Assembly: GCF_037404875.1 (NCBI RefSeq)
Contig: NZ_JBBELO010000033.1
Coordinates: 186,001 to 250,000 of the forward strand
DNA length: 64,000 nt
Reading direction: 5' to 3'
DNA from: Orlajensenia sp037404875
GTDB lineage: Bacteria > Actinomycetota > Actinomycetes > Actinomycetales > Microbacteriaceae
The stretch's first letter is position 1, and each line of letters begins with the position of its first letter. Below the pieces are notes generated by a model, which saw only the letters and a list, made by a program, of their open reading frames with translations, was not told where the DNA came from and did no database searches. A program made the position numbers and the translations under genes. Below are positions 26,509 through 35,357 of this stretch, in pieces.

Positions 26509-26593
26509 GGAGGGCTGTCCGAGCGGCCGATGGAGCCAGTCTTGAAAACTGGTGGGCAGAAATGTCTCGTGGGTTCGAATCCCACGCCCTCCG
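26509..26593 (+). tRNA. tRNA-Ser (anticodon TGA)
   Basis: 85-base tRNA. Acceptor arms GGAGGGC and GCCCTCC pair perfectly with discriminator G. The anticodon stem CCAGT/ACTGG holds loop CTTGAAA (anticodon TGA, reads UCA and related serine codons). A long variable arm and the T-arm GTGGGTTCGAATCCCAC are visible. CCA is not encoded. A TAGACT -10 hexamer lies about 70 bases upstream. Confidence 0.96.
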
Positions 26594-26697
26594 CTCCATC
26601 CGATGACCCGGGATGCGGCGGATGCTGGCCGCGGCCGATTCTGGCGGCCACCGATCTGTGGTTATGATTGCTGTCGTATGTTCGCGTGCGAGCATCG

Positions 26698-26786
26698 GGA
26701 GACGTCGCATAGTTCGGCCTAGTGCACCACCCTGCTAAGGTGGAGTTCCCTCACGGGAACCGAGGGTTCAAATCCCTCCGTCTCCG
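26698..26786 (+). tRNA. tRNA-Ser (anticodon GCT)
   Basis: 89-base tRNA. Acceptor GGAGACG / CGTCTCC, discriminator G, anticodon stem CCACC/GGTGG with loop CTGCTAA (anticodon GCT, reads AGC and AGU). The long class II variable arm (GTTCCCTCACGGGAAC) and the T-arm GAGGGTTCAAATCCCTC are visible. A likely promoter is TTCTGG (26639) with TATGAT (26663-26668), 18 bases apart. CCA is not encoded. Confidence 0.96.
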
Positions 26787-27075
26787 CTCTGAAATGCCTG
26801 ATGAGTGGGGTATTCACGGCACTTCTACGGAACCTTCGCCCACGTCGTGCCACCGTTCGTCATAGTGGGGTTGGCGACGCTGTTGACTCTTGTGCGGTAG
26901 GACCCTCGTCGCTAGCGACCCCCTGATCGATCACCTGCTGCGTCACTTCAGGGCTGTATCAGACTGCCGAGTACGCAGAATCGGCGGGTACTCCCGCACT
27001 GAGCTCGCAGAAATCGCGGGTGCTGCGGCTCTCACGCCCACAAAAACTGCGGGTTCGAGACCTTGCGAGCGCCGA
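26787..27075. other. Gap downstream of the tRNA-Ser pair, no gene called
   Basis: No convincing gene. The only frame of note (26890-27114, 74 residues) lacks a ribosome site and a recognisable fold. A perfect 12-base palindrome GTCGCTAGCGAC lies at 26908-26919. The stretch is visibly less GC-rich than its neighbours. No repeat of the tRNA 3' end is evident, so there is no sign of an integrated element. Confidence 0.5.
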
Positions 27076-27110
27076 TTGACAGTTAGAGATCTAACAGTCA
27101 TACTTCTAAT
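27076..27110 (+). promoter_or_regulatory. MarR promoter with operator in the spacer
   Basis: A perfect -35 box TTGACA (27076-27081) is followed after 17 bases by CATACT (27099-27104), and the ATG comes 6 bases later, so the message would be leaderless. The inverted repeat GTTAGA-GA-TCTAAC (27082-27095) starts directly after the -35 box and fills most of the spacer. This is a classic position for auto-repression by the MarR protein encoded next. Confidence 0.8.
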
Positions 27111-27557
27111 ATGAGCGAGCGATCGATGGGAACCAGCACCGGCCTGGAGTTGGTGCGCTGGATCGGTTGGGCCCAACGCAAGGCGGGCGAGGACTGGATT
27201 CGGGCGCGCGAGCTCACCCATGAGCAGGCGTTCGCACTGGGCTTCCTGGTCCAGAATCCCGGTTCCATTCAGCGCGACATCGCCCAGATGACGCGCACCA
27301 GCGCCGCGAGCGTGTCGAGCCTGCTGCAGGGGCTCGAACGACGCGGTCTCATCGAACGTCGAACGGAGGGTGGCAATGAACGGAGCAAGCGAGTCTCAGC
27401 GACGCCCGCCGGAGCAGAACTCATCGCGGGCTTCGACGCCGCCATGGCGCAGGCCGATGAGAGCATCCTCGCCCCTCTGAACGACGACGAGCGGGCCGCG
27501 CTGAACACGCTGCTCAGAAAGATCACCGCGCACCTGCCGCAACCCACTCGGCCCTAG
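27111..27557 (+). CDS. MarR-family regulator of the adjacent MATE exporter
   Basis: 148-residue winged helix-turn-helix repressor. The DNA-binding part is clear: NPGSIQRDIAQMTRTSAASVSSLLQGLERRGLIERRTEGGNERSKRVSATPAG, with the wing RRTEGGNERSKR. MarR proteins usually release DNA on binding a phenolic or lipophilic ligand or on oxidation. The promoter carries a palindrome that fits auto-repression. The MATE exporter gene follows 138 bases downstream on the same strand, so the pair is probably a ligand-induced efflux module. The gap between them is GC-rich with no evident second promoter. Confidence 0.9.
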   Translation: MSERSMGTSTGLELVRWIGWAQRKAGEDWIRARELTHEQAFALGFLVQNPGSIQRDIAQMTRTSAASVSSLLQGLERRGLIERRTEGGNERSKRVSATPAGAELIAGFDAAMAQADESILAPLNDDERAALNTLLRKITAHLPQPTRP

Positions 27558-27695
27558 CCGAGCGCGCGTCTTCGACGCGTTCCTCCTCGCCCTCTCGCGG
27601 CACAGCCGCGCTTGCATTCCCCTCGCCGTGCCGGCGCTCGTCGGCGCGCCCTCGAACGTACCCGGCGGCTCCGCGCTGCCCGGAAAGGAGCAGTC

Positions 27696-29141
27696 ATGAG
27701 CACCATCGCCCTCGAAACCCCCGCCGAATCGGATGCCGTCGGCAGCAACCGCTGGTATCTCTCCACGGCCCCGATCCTCCGTGCCCTCCTGCACCTCTGC
27801 GTGCCGATGGCTGCCGCGATGATCGTCGGAGCCGTCTACAACGTGATCAACGCCGGCTTCATCGGCTCGCTCCACGACAGTGCGCTTCTGGCAGCCGTCA
27901 CCTTCGGCACGCCGGTCCTCGGCCTCGTCATGGCCGTCGGTGGCGTGTTCGGCGTCGGCGGCGGCGCACTCATCTCCCGCCTTCTCGGCGCCTCCGAGCA
28001 CGATCCAGAGAAAGCCGGTGAGATCAAGCGGGTCTCCTCCTTCGCCGTCTGGGGTTCCGCGATCGCCGGAGCGGTAGTCGGAGGCGTCGGCCTGTCGTTG
28101 CTGCATCCGCTCGTGGCGCTGCTCGGGGCGGATGCCGCCGCCGCCGACGCGACGAGCGCTTACGTCGGGGTCATGCTCGCCTTCGTGCCCGTGCTCGCCG
28201 CGGCCTTCTGCCTCGAGCAACTCGTGCGGGCAGAAGGTGCATCGCGCCAGGTCATGGTCGGGTTGATCGCCTCCACGATCGCCAACCTGCTTTTCGACGT
28301 GCTGTTCATCCTCGTGCTGCACTGGGGTGTGGCCGGCGCCGCGCTCGCGATGGGTGTCTCGAATCTCGCGGTCGTCGTCTACTTCATCGTCTGGTTGCAG
28401 CGCAACAGCGAGCACGTGAGCCTCGCGCCGCGCTGGTTCACGCTCTCGTCGGCGGTGCTGAAGCCGGTGTTCGGCGTGGGAATCGGCGAACTGCTGCAGT
28501 CCGCATTCCTCATCGTCACGTCGCTGGTCCTGAACAACCTGGCTGCCGCCTATGGAGACGGCCCACTCGCCGCCATGGGCGTCGCGGTGCGCATCGCGCA
28601 GGTGCCCGAGTTCCTTTTGATGGGGGTGACGCTCGGCGTGCTCCCACTGCTCGCCTACGCGTACGGACGCGGCGACCGCCGGCGCCTGATGAGTGCCGTG
28701 CGCGCATCCGCCATCACCGTGGGCGGCATCGCGCTGCTCTTCTCCGCCGTCGTCTACGTCTTCCGCGACCAGGTCTTCGGCGCCTTCGTGCCCGACCCTT
28801 CCGTGCTGGCGATCGGGGTCAGCATCCTCACGGCACAGCTCGTCGCGATGATCGCGAACGGGTTCGCCGGCCTCATCACCTCGCTGTTCCAGGCCACCGG
28901 ACGAGCGCTCCCGGCGACGGTCATGTCGATCTCCCAGGGTGTGCTGTTCATTCCGATCGTGATCCTCGGCAACCTCTGGTTCGGCCTGCCCGGCATCATC
29001 TGGGCCCTGACGATCACGGAGGGGATCGTGTTCCTCGTCGGCGTAGTCATGTGGCTCGCGTCGCGTCGCAGCATCGACCGCGGACTCGCCGAGGGTGCTC
29101 CGGAGCGCGCTGAGCAGGCGCTCGAGCAGGCGCACGGCTGA
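27696..29141 (+). CDS. MATE-family efflux transporter
   Basis: 481-residue membrane exporter with about 12 helices in two related halves. Each half begins with a helix-loop typical of MATE proteins: LLHLCVPMAAAMIVGAVYNVINAGFIG in the first and VFGVGIGELLQSAFLIVTSLVLNN in the second. It would export cationic or lipophilic compounds using sodium or protons. ATG 27696 has AAAGGAG at good spacing. The Glu/Ala-rich C-tail is short. Control by the upstream MarR protein is likely. The substrate is unknown. Confidence 0.9.
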   Translation: MSTIALETPAESDAVGSNRWYLSTAPILRALLHLCVPMAAAMIVGAVYNVINAGFIGSLHDSALLAAVTFGTPVLGLVMAVGGVFGVGGGALISRLLGASEHDPEKAGEIKRVSSFAVWGSAIAGAVVGGVGLSLLHPLVALLGADAAAADATSAYVGVMLAFVPVLAAAFCLEQLVRAEGASRQVMVGLIASTIANLLFDVLFILVLHWGVAGAALAMGVSNLAVVVYFIVWLQRNSEHVSLAPRWFTLSSAVLKPVFGVGIGELLQSAFLIVTSLVLNNLAAAYGDGPLAAMGVAVRIAQVPEFLLMGVTLGVLPLLAYAYGRGDRRRLMSAVRASAITVGGIALLFSAVVYVFRDQVFGAFVPDPSVLAIGVSILTAQLVAMIANGFAGLITSLFQATGRALPATVMSISQGVLFIPIVILGNLWFGLPGIIWALTITEGIVFLVGVVMWLASRRSIDRGLAEGAPERAEQALEQAHG

Positions 29142-29185
29142 GCCCTGGCGAGGGGCGCGACCCGTCCGCTGATGCACCGGCGGCT

Positions 29186-30106
29186 TCAGCGGTTCAGCAC
29201 CTCGGCGACCACGTGAGCGGCGACGTCGGCGACGGCCTTGGCCCTCGCCGTCGTGCGCACCGAGCGCAGCGCGGCCAGCACGACGGGAAGAGAGGGAACG
29301 TTGTCGGCGATGGGAAGGGCGGCGACGCGCTGTCCGTCGTAGGTGAGGTCGTGCCGTGGTCGCTGGTTGAGAATCGAGAAACCGTGCCCCCGCGCGACGA
29401 AGGCCCGCACGGTCTCGAAGTTCATGGAGCGGTGACGGATCTCGGGTTGAAGCCCGACGGACGCGAGGATGCCGAGGAAGTAGTCGCGGCTGTGCGGCAG
29501 GTCGAGCAGAATCATCGGCTCACGCGACAGCTCGCGCAGGAAGATCTGCGGCGCGGCGCTCAACGGGTGGTCAGCCGAGACCAGCACGTGGGGAGGGATG
29601 TCGGAGAGAACGCTCTTGCGAACCTCCTCGCCCAGCCCGAAGTCGTAGCCGACCAGGAGCTCGACGCGTCCGTCCCGCAACGCCGACCGGGCGGCATCCG
29701 CATCGAGCTCATCGACTTCGATGTCGACGTGCGGATGGGCCATGCGCATGCGGCTCACGATCGCGGGCAGGATGAACGGCGCAAGGGTGACGAAGCAGCC
29801 GATGCGGATCGTGCCCCGCACCTGGTTGTCGATTCCCCGTGCGGTGTCGAGCGCCTCTTCGAGGTTGAGCAGCAGCGCCCGGGCGTCGCCGAGGAACTGC
29901 TGACCGGCCGGGGTCAGCGCGAGCCCGCGAGAGCGTTGGCGGATGAAGAGCTGCGCCCCTACCTGCTGTTCGAGTTGTGCGATGGCGGATGAGACGGCCG
30001 ACTGGGCGACGAAGAGTTCTTCCGCCGCGCGCGTCATCGAGAGCTGCGTGGCGGCCTCGATGAAGTACCGCAGTTGCGCCAGAGTGACGTCGGGCTTCCT
30101 GGTCAC
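29186..30106 (-). CDS. LysR-family transcriptional regulator
   Basis: 306-residue regulator with an N-terminal helix-turn-helix (LAQLRYFIEAATQLSMTRAAEELFVAQSAVSSAIAQLEQQVG) and a C-terminal inducer-binding domain of the type II periplasmic fold. The GTG at 30106 has GAGAGG upstream. A longer frame to 30184 exists but lacks conserved sequence. It is divergent from the APC permease gene, and the 179-base gap holds a 12-base inverted repeat (30156-30205), so it probably controls the permease and itself. It marks the left edge of the amine catabolic island. The inducer may be the imported amine or amino acid. Confidence 0.9.
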   Translation of the reverse strand: MTRKPDVTLAQLRYFIEAATQLSMTRAAEELFVAQSAVSSAIAQLEQQVGAQLFIRQRSRGLALTPAGQQFLGDARALLLNLEEALDTARGIDNQVRGTIRIGCFVTLAPFILPAIVSRMRMAHPHVDIEVDELDADAARSALRDGRVELLVGYDFGLGEEVRKSVLSDIPPHVLVSADHPLSAAPQIFLRELSREPMILLDLPHSRDYFLGILASVGLQPEIRHRSMNFETVRAFVARGHGFSILNQRPRHDLTYDGQRVAALPIADNVPSLPVVLAALRSVRTTARAKAVADVAAHVVAEVLNR

Positions 30107-30155
30107 AGCGGCCCTCTCTTTACGCCCATGTTTCGGCGCGATTTCGCCGCGGCCA

Positions 30156-30205
30156 GCATCTGTCAAGGTGATGCAGTGGTTCACGCAACTCTACTTGATA
30201 GATGC
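30156..30205. promoter_or_regulatory. Inverted repeat between LysR and permease genes
   Basis: GCATCTGTCAAG (30156-30167) and CTTGATAGATGC (30194-30205) form 12-base arms with one mismatch, 26 bases apart, in the divergent control region. Size and place fit a LysR recognition site, which usually contains a T-N11-A interrupted dyad. Confidence 0.72.
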
Positions 30206-30285
30206 GGATGTTGGGCACAGGCTTCTATGCCAAGCGACGGCACCGTGCCGGCCGACCCTATCCGTATCGGAGAATAGGAGCCACG

Positions 30286-31815
30286 ATGACTGCCGTCGAA
30301 ATCGAAACGTCAAACATACGAACGCAGCACTTCAGGAAGACGCTCGGCAGGATGGACATCGTCTTCCTGTCGCTCAGTGCGATCATCGCGATCGATACCG
30401 TCGCGCAGATCGCCGCGGGCGGCGGCGCCGAGGCGTTCACCTGGACCTTGGTGATCGGCGTCACCTTCCTGATTCCGTACGCCCTCATCATGGCGGAGCT
30501 GGGCAGCACCTTCCATGAAGAGGGCGGCCCCTTCGTCTGGGTGCGGCTGGCCTTCGGCAAGTTGACCGCCGCCATCGCGACCATGTTCTACTGGATCACG
30601 AACCCACTGTGGATGGGCGGATCGCTCGTCTTCATCTCGGCGGCGACCTGGAGCGCCTACATCTCGCCGCTGCCGGAAGGCAGCCTCTGGGACTACGTCT
30701 TCAAGCTGGTCTTCATCTGGCTCGCCATCGGAACCGCCATCATCGGCCTGCAGTACGGCAAGCACATCGTGGCGGCCGGGGCGATCGTGAAGATCGCGTT
30801 GCTGCTCATCTTCGTCGTGACAGTCGGCATCTATGCGCTCCGTCACGGCGTGCACGGCTACGCTGTGGGCGACTTCTCGCCGACCCTCGGCGGCTTCCTC
30901 GCAGTGACCCCGGTCATCCTGTTCGCCGTGGTGGGCTTCGAGGCACCGAATGGCGCCGCCGAGGAGATGCGCAACCCGCAGAAGGATGTGCCACGGGCGA
31001 TCGCATCCTCGGGCACCGTCTCGATCCTCTGCTACCTCGTGCCGATCTTCGCGATCCTCGCCGTACTGCCCGCAGCCAAGGTGCAGGGGGCGAGCGGGTT
31101 CCTCGATGCCTTCCGTGAGGTCTTCACCGTCTATGGACTGGCGTCGGGTCCGGTCATGTTCATCGCTGGGCTTCTCTTCGTCTTCGTCGTGCTGACGCAG
31201 GCGAGCGCGTGGATGATCGCCTCCGACCGGGTTCAGGCCGCCGCTGGTGCGGACGGGGCGTTCTTCCGCTACTTCGGGGTGTTCTCGGCTCGCTTCGGCA
31301 CGCCGGTTCGCATGAACCTGCTGTCCGGAATCATCGCCTCCGTCTTCTGCGTGGCGGCGACGGTGCTTCTCGAAGGCAGCACCGCCGACGTCTTCAGCGT
31401 GGTGCTCATCATCGCCATCTCGACGCTCCTGCTCTCGTATCTGGTCATCTTCCCGACCGTGCTCGTGCTTCGGCGCCGATTCGCGGACGTGGAGCGCCCG
31501 TTCCGGGTTCCAGGGGGCCGCGCTGGCCTGTGGGTCTGCACGGCCGTCATCTACCTGTGGGTGCTGTTGGGCTCGTGGGTGGCCGTCTTCCCCGGAACGC
31601 TGGAGTCGCTCTTCGGAATCGACTACGACTTCGTCGACGGCTGGGGCGTGAACCGACTCACCTTCGAGGTCTTCACGGTGGGCACACTCGTAGTGATCAC
31701 GGTCCTCGCGCTCGCGGGCTACTTCTGGGAAGCCCGTGCGTCAGCCCGGCGCCTGGCAATCCCTGAGGCGTCGGCCGAGGCGACGTCGGAGCCGACCACC
31801 CCGGCTACCGCTTAG
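30286..31815 (+). CDS. APC-family amino acid/amine permease
   Basis: 509-residue membrane transporter with about 12 helices. The start of the family core is LGRMDIVFLSLSAIIAIDTVAQIAAGGG, followed by ALIMAELGSTFHEEGGPFVWVRLAFG, the conserved helix 2-3 region of APC proteins. The loop VVGFEAPNGAAEEMRNPQKDVPRAI is the helix 6-7 signature. It would import an amino acid or amine by proton symport or exchange. ATG 30286 is preceded by ATAGGAG. It is divergent from LysR and followed by a convergent aldehyde dehydrogenase. The context suggests the substrate feeds the amine oxidase and dehydrogenase of the same island. Confidence 0.9.
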   Translation: MTAVEIETSNIRTQHFRKTLGRMDIVFLSLSAIIAIDTVAQIAAGGGAEAFTWTLVIGVTFLIPYALIMAELGSTFHEEGGPFVWVRLAFGKLTAAIATMFYWITNPLWMGGSLVFISAATWSAYISPLPEGSLWDYVFKLVFIWLAIGTAIIGLQYGKHIVAAGAIVKIALLLIFVVTVGIYALRHGVHGYAVGDFSPTLGGFLAVTPVILFAVVGFEAPNGAAEEMRNPQKDVPRAIASSGTVSILCYLVPIFAILAVLPAAKVQGASGFLDAFREVFTVYGLASGPVMFIAGLLFVFVVLTQASAWMIASDRVQAAAGADGAFFRYFGVFSARFGTPVRMNLLSGIIASVFCVAATVLLEGSTADVFSVVLIIAISTLLLSYLVIFPTVLVLRRRFADVERPFRVPGGRAGLWVCTAVIYLWVLLGSWVAVFPGTLESLFGIDYDFVDGWGVNRLTFEVFTVGTLVVITVLALAGYFWEARASARRLAIPEASAEATSEPTTPATA

Positions 31816-31889
31816 CGGCCGGCCTGCGGGACGAAGGGGAGGCCGCCGGGCAGCTTGGATCCAGCGCCCGGCGGCCACGCCTTTCGGCG

Positions 31890-33353
31890 CTAACCGTGCT
31901 GGAACCAGACGGTCTTCATGCCCACGTAGTTGTCGATGGCATGGCGGGAGAGGTCGCGACCGAACCCGGATCCCTTGAAACCGCCGAACGGGGTGGTGAG
32001 GCCGAGTGCATCGACGGTGTTGACCGAGACCGTGCCGGCCACGAGCCGTTCGGAGACCCGGTGCGCGCGCGAGAGGTTGGAGGTCCACACGGATGCCGCG
32101 AGCCCGTAGTCCGTGGCATTCGCGGCCTGGACGGCCGCATCCTCGTCATCGAACGCTTGCACGATCACGAGCGGTCCGAAGACCTCCTCCCGATGCAGCT
32201 CGTGCGTCAGGGGCAGCCCCAGCACGATGGCCGGGTCGATGAAGGCGCTCGACTCGCCCCGGGTGATGCGCTCGCCTCCGATGAGCTCGCCGTCTCGGGC
32301 GGCTGCGGCAATCGCCCGCGCCACGTTGTCGGCGTGAGCCTCGGTGATGAGCGCGCCGTTGCCGCTGTCATCGCTGAGCGGATCGCCGGAACGGTAGCGC
32401 GTGGCGGCGGCGACCAGCAGCGCGACGAACTCGTCGTAGACGTCGCGTTGCACGAAGATCCGTGAGTTGGCCGAGCACACCTCGCCTTGGTTGTAGAACG
32501 CTCCGAAGGCCGCTTTCTCGGCCGCAACGGCGAGGTTCTCGGTGTCGGCGAAGACGATGTTGGAACACTTGCCTCCGGCCTCGAGGCTCAGCCGCTTGAG
32601 GTTCGACTGACCGGAGTAGAGCATCAGCTGCTTGGCCACAGCGGTTGAACCGGTGAACGTGACCGCGTCGACGTCCATGTGAGTTCCCAGCGCCCGCCCC
32701 GTCACGGAACCGAAACCCGGCACGACGTTGAGCACGCCTGCGGGGAGCCCCGCCTCGAGTGCCAGTTCGCCCAATCGCAGAGCCGTGAGGCTCGTCGCCT
32801 CTGCCGGCTTGAGAACGACGCTGTTCCCCACCAGGAGGGCGGGCGCGAGTTTCCATGCCGCGATCTCGAGCGGATAATTCCACGGCACGATCGCACCGAC
32901 CACGCCGAGCGGAGCGCGCGTTACGAGCGCGGTGGAACCCGGCGGTGTCGCCGGTACCTCGTCGTACAGCTTGTCAGCGAGCTCGCCGTACCAGCGGAAA
33001 GTGGCGGCTGTCCCTGGCACATCGACCGTGCGCGTCTGTGACAGCGGCTTGCCCATATCGAGTGACTCGAGCAGCGCGAGCTGTTCCGCATCCCGGTCGA
33101 TGAGGTCGGCGAGGGCGCGAAGAACGGCGCCGCGCCCGGCGGCGTCGCGGCGGCTCCATGCGCCGGATTCGTACACGGCGCGGCTGTCACGTACCGCCCG
33201 ATCGACGTCTTCGACGTCGGCCTTGGCGATCTCGCCGAGCGGTTGCCCCGTTGCCGGATTGACGCTGAGGAATGTCTCGCCGGAGGCGGCCGAGGTGCGC
33301 TGCCCGCCGATCACCGCTCGCCCGTCGAGCTGCAGGGTCGGGGAAGTCATCAT
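31890..33353 (-). CDS. NAD(P)-dependent aldehyde dehydrogenase
   Basis: 487-residue aldehyde dehydrogenase. The Rossmann segment is VTFTGSTAVAKQLM, the catalytic glutamate is in LSLEAGGKCSNIVF and the nucleophilic cysteine in YNQGEVCSANSRIFV. The end HREEVFGPLVIV and GLAASVWTSNLSRAHR is well conserved. It most resembles gamma-aminobutyraldehyde or gamma-glutamyl-aminobutyraldehyde dehydrogenases (PuuC-like), but this assignment is tentative. ATG 33353, with AGGAG upstream, was preferred over ATG 33350. It would oxidise the aldehyde made by the copper amine oxidase 5 kb away. It is divergent from the flavin monooxygenase gene. Confidence 0.92.
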   Translation of the reverse strand: MMTSPTLQLDGRAVIGGQRTSAASGETFLSVNPATGQPLGEIAKADVEDVDRAVRDSRAVYESGAWSRRDAAGRGAVLRALADLIDRDAEQLALLESLDMGKPLSQTRTVDVPGTAATFRWYGELADKLYDEVPATPPGSTALVTRAPLGVVGAIVPWNYPLEIAAWKLAPALLVGNSVVLKPAEATSLTALRLGELALEAGLPAGVLNVVPGFGSVTGRALGTHMDVDAVTFTGSTAVAKQLMLYSGQSNLKRLSLEAGGKCSNIVFADTENLAVAAEKAAFGAFYNQGEVCSANSRIFVQRDVYDEFVALLVAAATRYRSGDPLSDDSGNGALITEAHADNVARAIAAAARDGELIGGERITRGESSAFIDPAIVLGLPLTHELHREEVFGPLVIVQAFDDEDAAVQAANATDYGLAASVWTSNLSRAHRVSERLVAGTVSVNTVDALGLTTPFGGFKGSGFGRDLSRHAIDNYVGMKTVWFQHG

Positions 33354-33648
33354 GGGCTTTCTCCTGGTGTGTGCGGCGCCGACCACTGCTCGACGAGGGA
33401 ATCAGGGCTTCTGGGCAGAGTACGCATGCCCCGGTTCGTTCTCCGAACGGAAGATTCCGTTGCACCACATCTGTCCCGGTGATGGGCCGGAGGATCACGG
33501 CACCCGGCAGCAGAGGATGCGGCCAAGTGGGGTGGAGCGGCGCAGGCCATGTTTCCAGATCGATTCTGATGATTCGTTTCGGCGCTTTTGTCTGTTTTAC
33601 AGATCGAGGCGCCCTCTTCAGACTTGGCAGATCACGGAGGGAGTTCGC
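33354..33648. other. Divergent control region, ALDH and monooxygenase genes
   Basis: 295 bases with no gene. It holds a short inverted repeat TCTGT-TTT-ACAGA at 33591-33603, about 45 bases before the monooxygenase start, and a T-rich patch just before it. It may be an operator, but the arms are only five bases. No clear -35 and -10 pair is evident on either strand. Confidence 0.4.
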
Positions 33649-34932
33649 ATGGCGAGCGAAGAGGTCGAGGTGCTCGTCGTCGGGGCCGGTCAGGCCGGTG
33701 TGGCGATGAGCGATCATCTGAGCGAGCGCGGCATCCCCCACCTCGTCGTCGAGCGCGATCGCATTGCGGAGAGCTGGCGGTCGCAGCGATGGGATTCGCT
33801 GGTCGCCAACGGCCCCGCCTGGCACGATCGGTTTCCCAAGCTCGCGATCGCCCACGTGGATCCCGAGGGCTTCGCCTCCAAGGAGCAGGTCGCCGACTAC
33901 TTCGAGGCCTACGCGAACATGATCGCCGCCCCTATCCGGTGCGGAATCGAGGTGACCTCTGTTCGTCGGAACGTCGGCCGGCCCGGCTTCACCGCCGAGA
34001 CCACCGCCGGGATCATTGATGCGCGCTATGTCGTAGCAGCGACGGGGCCTTTCCAGCACCCGGTCATCCCCTCCCTCGTTCCGGAGGACGCCGGCATCCT
34101 TCAGCTGCACTCGAGCTCCTACCGCAATCCCCGGCAGTTGCCGCCCGGCGCCGTGCTCGTCGTTGGCGCGGGATCGTCGGGGGTGCAGATCGCGGCCGAG
34201 ATCCAAGAATCGGGCCGTCAGGTCTACCTCTCGGTCGGTCCGCACGATCGACCCCCGCGGCGCTATCGCGGCCGTGACTTCGTCTGGTGGCTCGGCGTTC
34301 TCGGCAAGTGGGACGCTTCGGCTCCGGCGCTCGGAGCCGAACACGTCACGATCGCCGTCAGCGGCGCTGACGGTGGCAAGACGGTCGATTTCCGTGCCCT
34401 GTCCGAGAGTGGCATCCGGCTCGTCGGCCGAACCACGGCTTTCGAGGACGGGACGGTGTACTTCGCTCCCGACCTGCACAGGAACATCGCCAACGGCGAC
34501 GCCAACCTGCTGTCGCTGTTGGACGAGGCCGACGACTACATCGCTCGAAACGGGCTCGACTTGCCAGAAGACCCCGAGGCGCGCACCCTCGGTCCACAGC
34601 CGCAGGACGCCACGTCGCCTCTGCTCGAGCTCGCCCTCGCGGATGCCGGTATCACCTCGATCGTGTGGGCGACCGGCTTCGGCGTCGACTACGGGTGGCT
34701 GAACGTCGACGCGTTCGACGAGAATGGGCGACCGGAGCAACAGCGCGGAGTGTCGAGGGAACCGGGCGTCTACTTTCTGGGCCTTCCCTGGCAGTCGCGG
34801 CGCGGGTCCAGCTTCATCTGGGGTGTCTGGCACGACGCGAAGTACGTGACCGACCACATCGCGATCCAACGCGGCTACCTCGCCTATGACCGGCAGGCGG
34901 CGGCCGCAGCCGCACCAGAAGGGGCATTCTGA
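33649..34932 (+). CDS. FAD/NAD(P)-binding flavin monooxygenase
   Basis: 427-residue two-dinucleotide flavoprotein of the flavin monooxygenase type. FAD binds at VLVVGAGQAGVAMSDHLSERG (about 9-29) and NAD(P)H at VLVVGAGSSGVQIAAEIQESG (about 168-188). Between them is the family-like segment FQHPVIPSLV followed by the LHSSSYRNP box. Such enzymes hydroxylate nitrogen or sulfur atoms or carry out Baeyer-Villiger reactions, but some are plain amine oxidases. ATG 33649 has CGGAGGGAG upstream. It overlaps the RidA gene by one base and begins a four-gene transcript. Pairing with RidA suggests that a reactive imine or enamine arises in the pathway. Confidence 0.88.
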   Translation: MASEEVEVLVVGAGQAGVAMSDHLSERGIPHLVVERDRIAESWRSQRWDSLVANGPAWHDRFPKLAIAHVDPEGFASKEQVADYFEAYANMIAAPIRCGIEVTSVRRNVGRPGFTAETTAGIIDARYVVAATGPFQHPVIPSLVPEDAGILQLHSSSYRNPRQLPPGAVLVVGAGSSGVQIAAEIQESGRQVYLSVGPHDRPPRRYRGRDFVWWLGVLGKWDASAPALGAEHVTIAVSGADGGKTVDFRALSESGIRLVGRTTAFEDGTVYFAPDLHRNIANGDANLLSLLDEADDYIARNGLDLPEDPEARTLGPQPQDATSPLLELALADAGITSIVWATGFGVDYGWLNVDAFDENGRPEQQRGVSREPGVYFLGLPWQSRRGSSFIWGVWHDAKYVTDHIAIQRGYLAYDRQAAAAAAPEGAF

Positions 34933-35357
34933 TGTCGACCCATACGCGCATCCGACCGTTCAACACGAAGGACACCTACCCCGAGCAGAACCTCGACAAC
35001 GACCTGTGCCAGGCGGTCGTGGCCAATGGAGTGGTGTACCTGCGCGGTCAGATCGGGCAGGATCTCGAGACGCGAGAGTCCGTCGGCATCGGCGACGTCG
35101 AGGCACAGGCCGAGAAGGCGATGGCCAACATCGCGATGCTTCTCGAGGAAGCTGGCTCGAGCCTGCGCGACGTCGTGAAGATCGTGATCTACCTCGTCGA
35201 CCCGCGGTACCGCGAGCCGGTCTATCGGGTCGTCGGCAGGTGGCTGAAGGGTGTCTACCCGGTCTCGACGGGCATCGTCGTCTCAGCGCTCGCGCGACCG
35301 GAGTGGCTCGTCGAGATCGACGCCACCGCCGTTCTCAGCGAGACGGCCACGCCATGA
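34932..35357 (+). CDS. RidA/YjgF-family enamine/imine deaminase
   Basis: 141-residue protein of the RidA family, whose members hydrolyse enamine or imine intermediates to ketones and ammonia. The conserved arginine is in SALARPEWLVEIDATAV, and the middle motif is DVVKIVIYLVDPRYREPVYRVVGRWL. The start overlaps the monooxygenase stop (TGATG), and the end overlaps the DUF1028 start (ATGA), so the genes are tightly coupled. It would detoxify or process the imine made by the upstream flavoenzyme. It could equally be one of the RidA-like subgroups without deaminase activity. Confidence 0.9.
   Translation: MSTHTRIRPFNTKDTYPEQNLDNDLCQAVVANGVVYLRGQIGQDLETRESVGIGDVEAQAEKAMANIAMLLEEAGSSLRDVVKIVIYLVDPRYREPVYRVVGRWLKGVYPVSTGIVVSALARPEWLVEIDATAVLSETATP

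Noticed and set aside
27040..27075. T-arm-like GCGGGTTCGAGACC, possible tRNA remnant or attachment site
   Set aside because: Only a few bases match, no acceptor or anticodon arm can be drawn, and no integrase gene lies near.
26890..27114. 74-residue frame before the MarR gene
   Set aside because: No ribosome site or conserved motif, and it overlaps the MarR promoter and operator.
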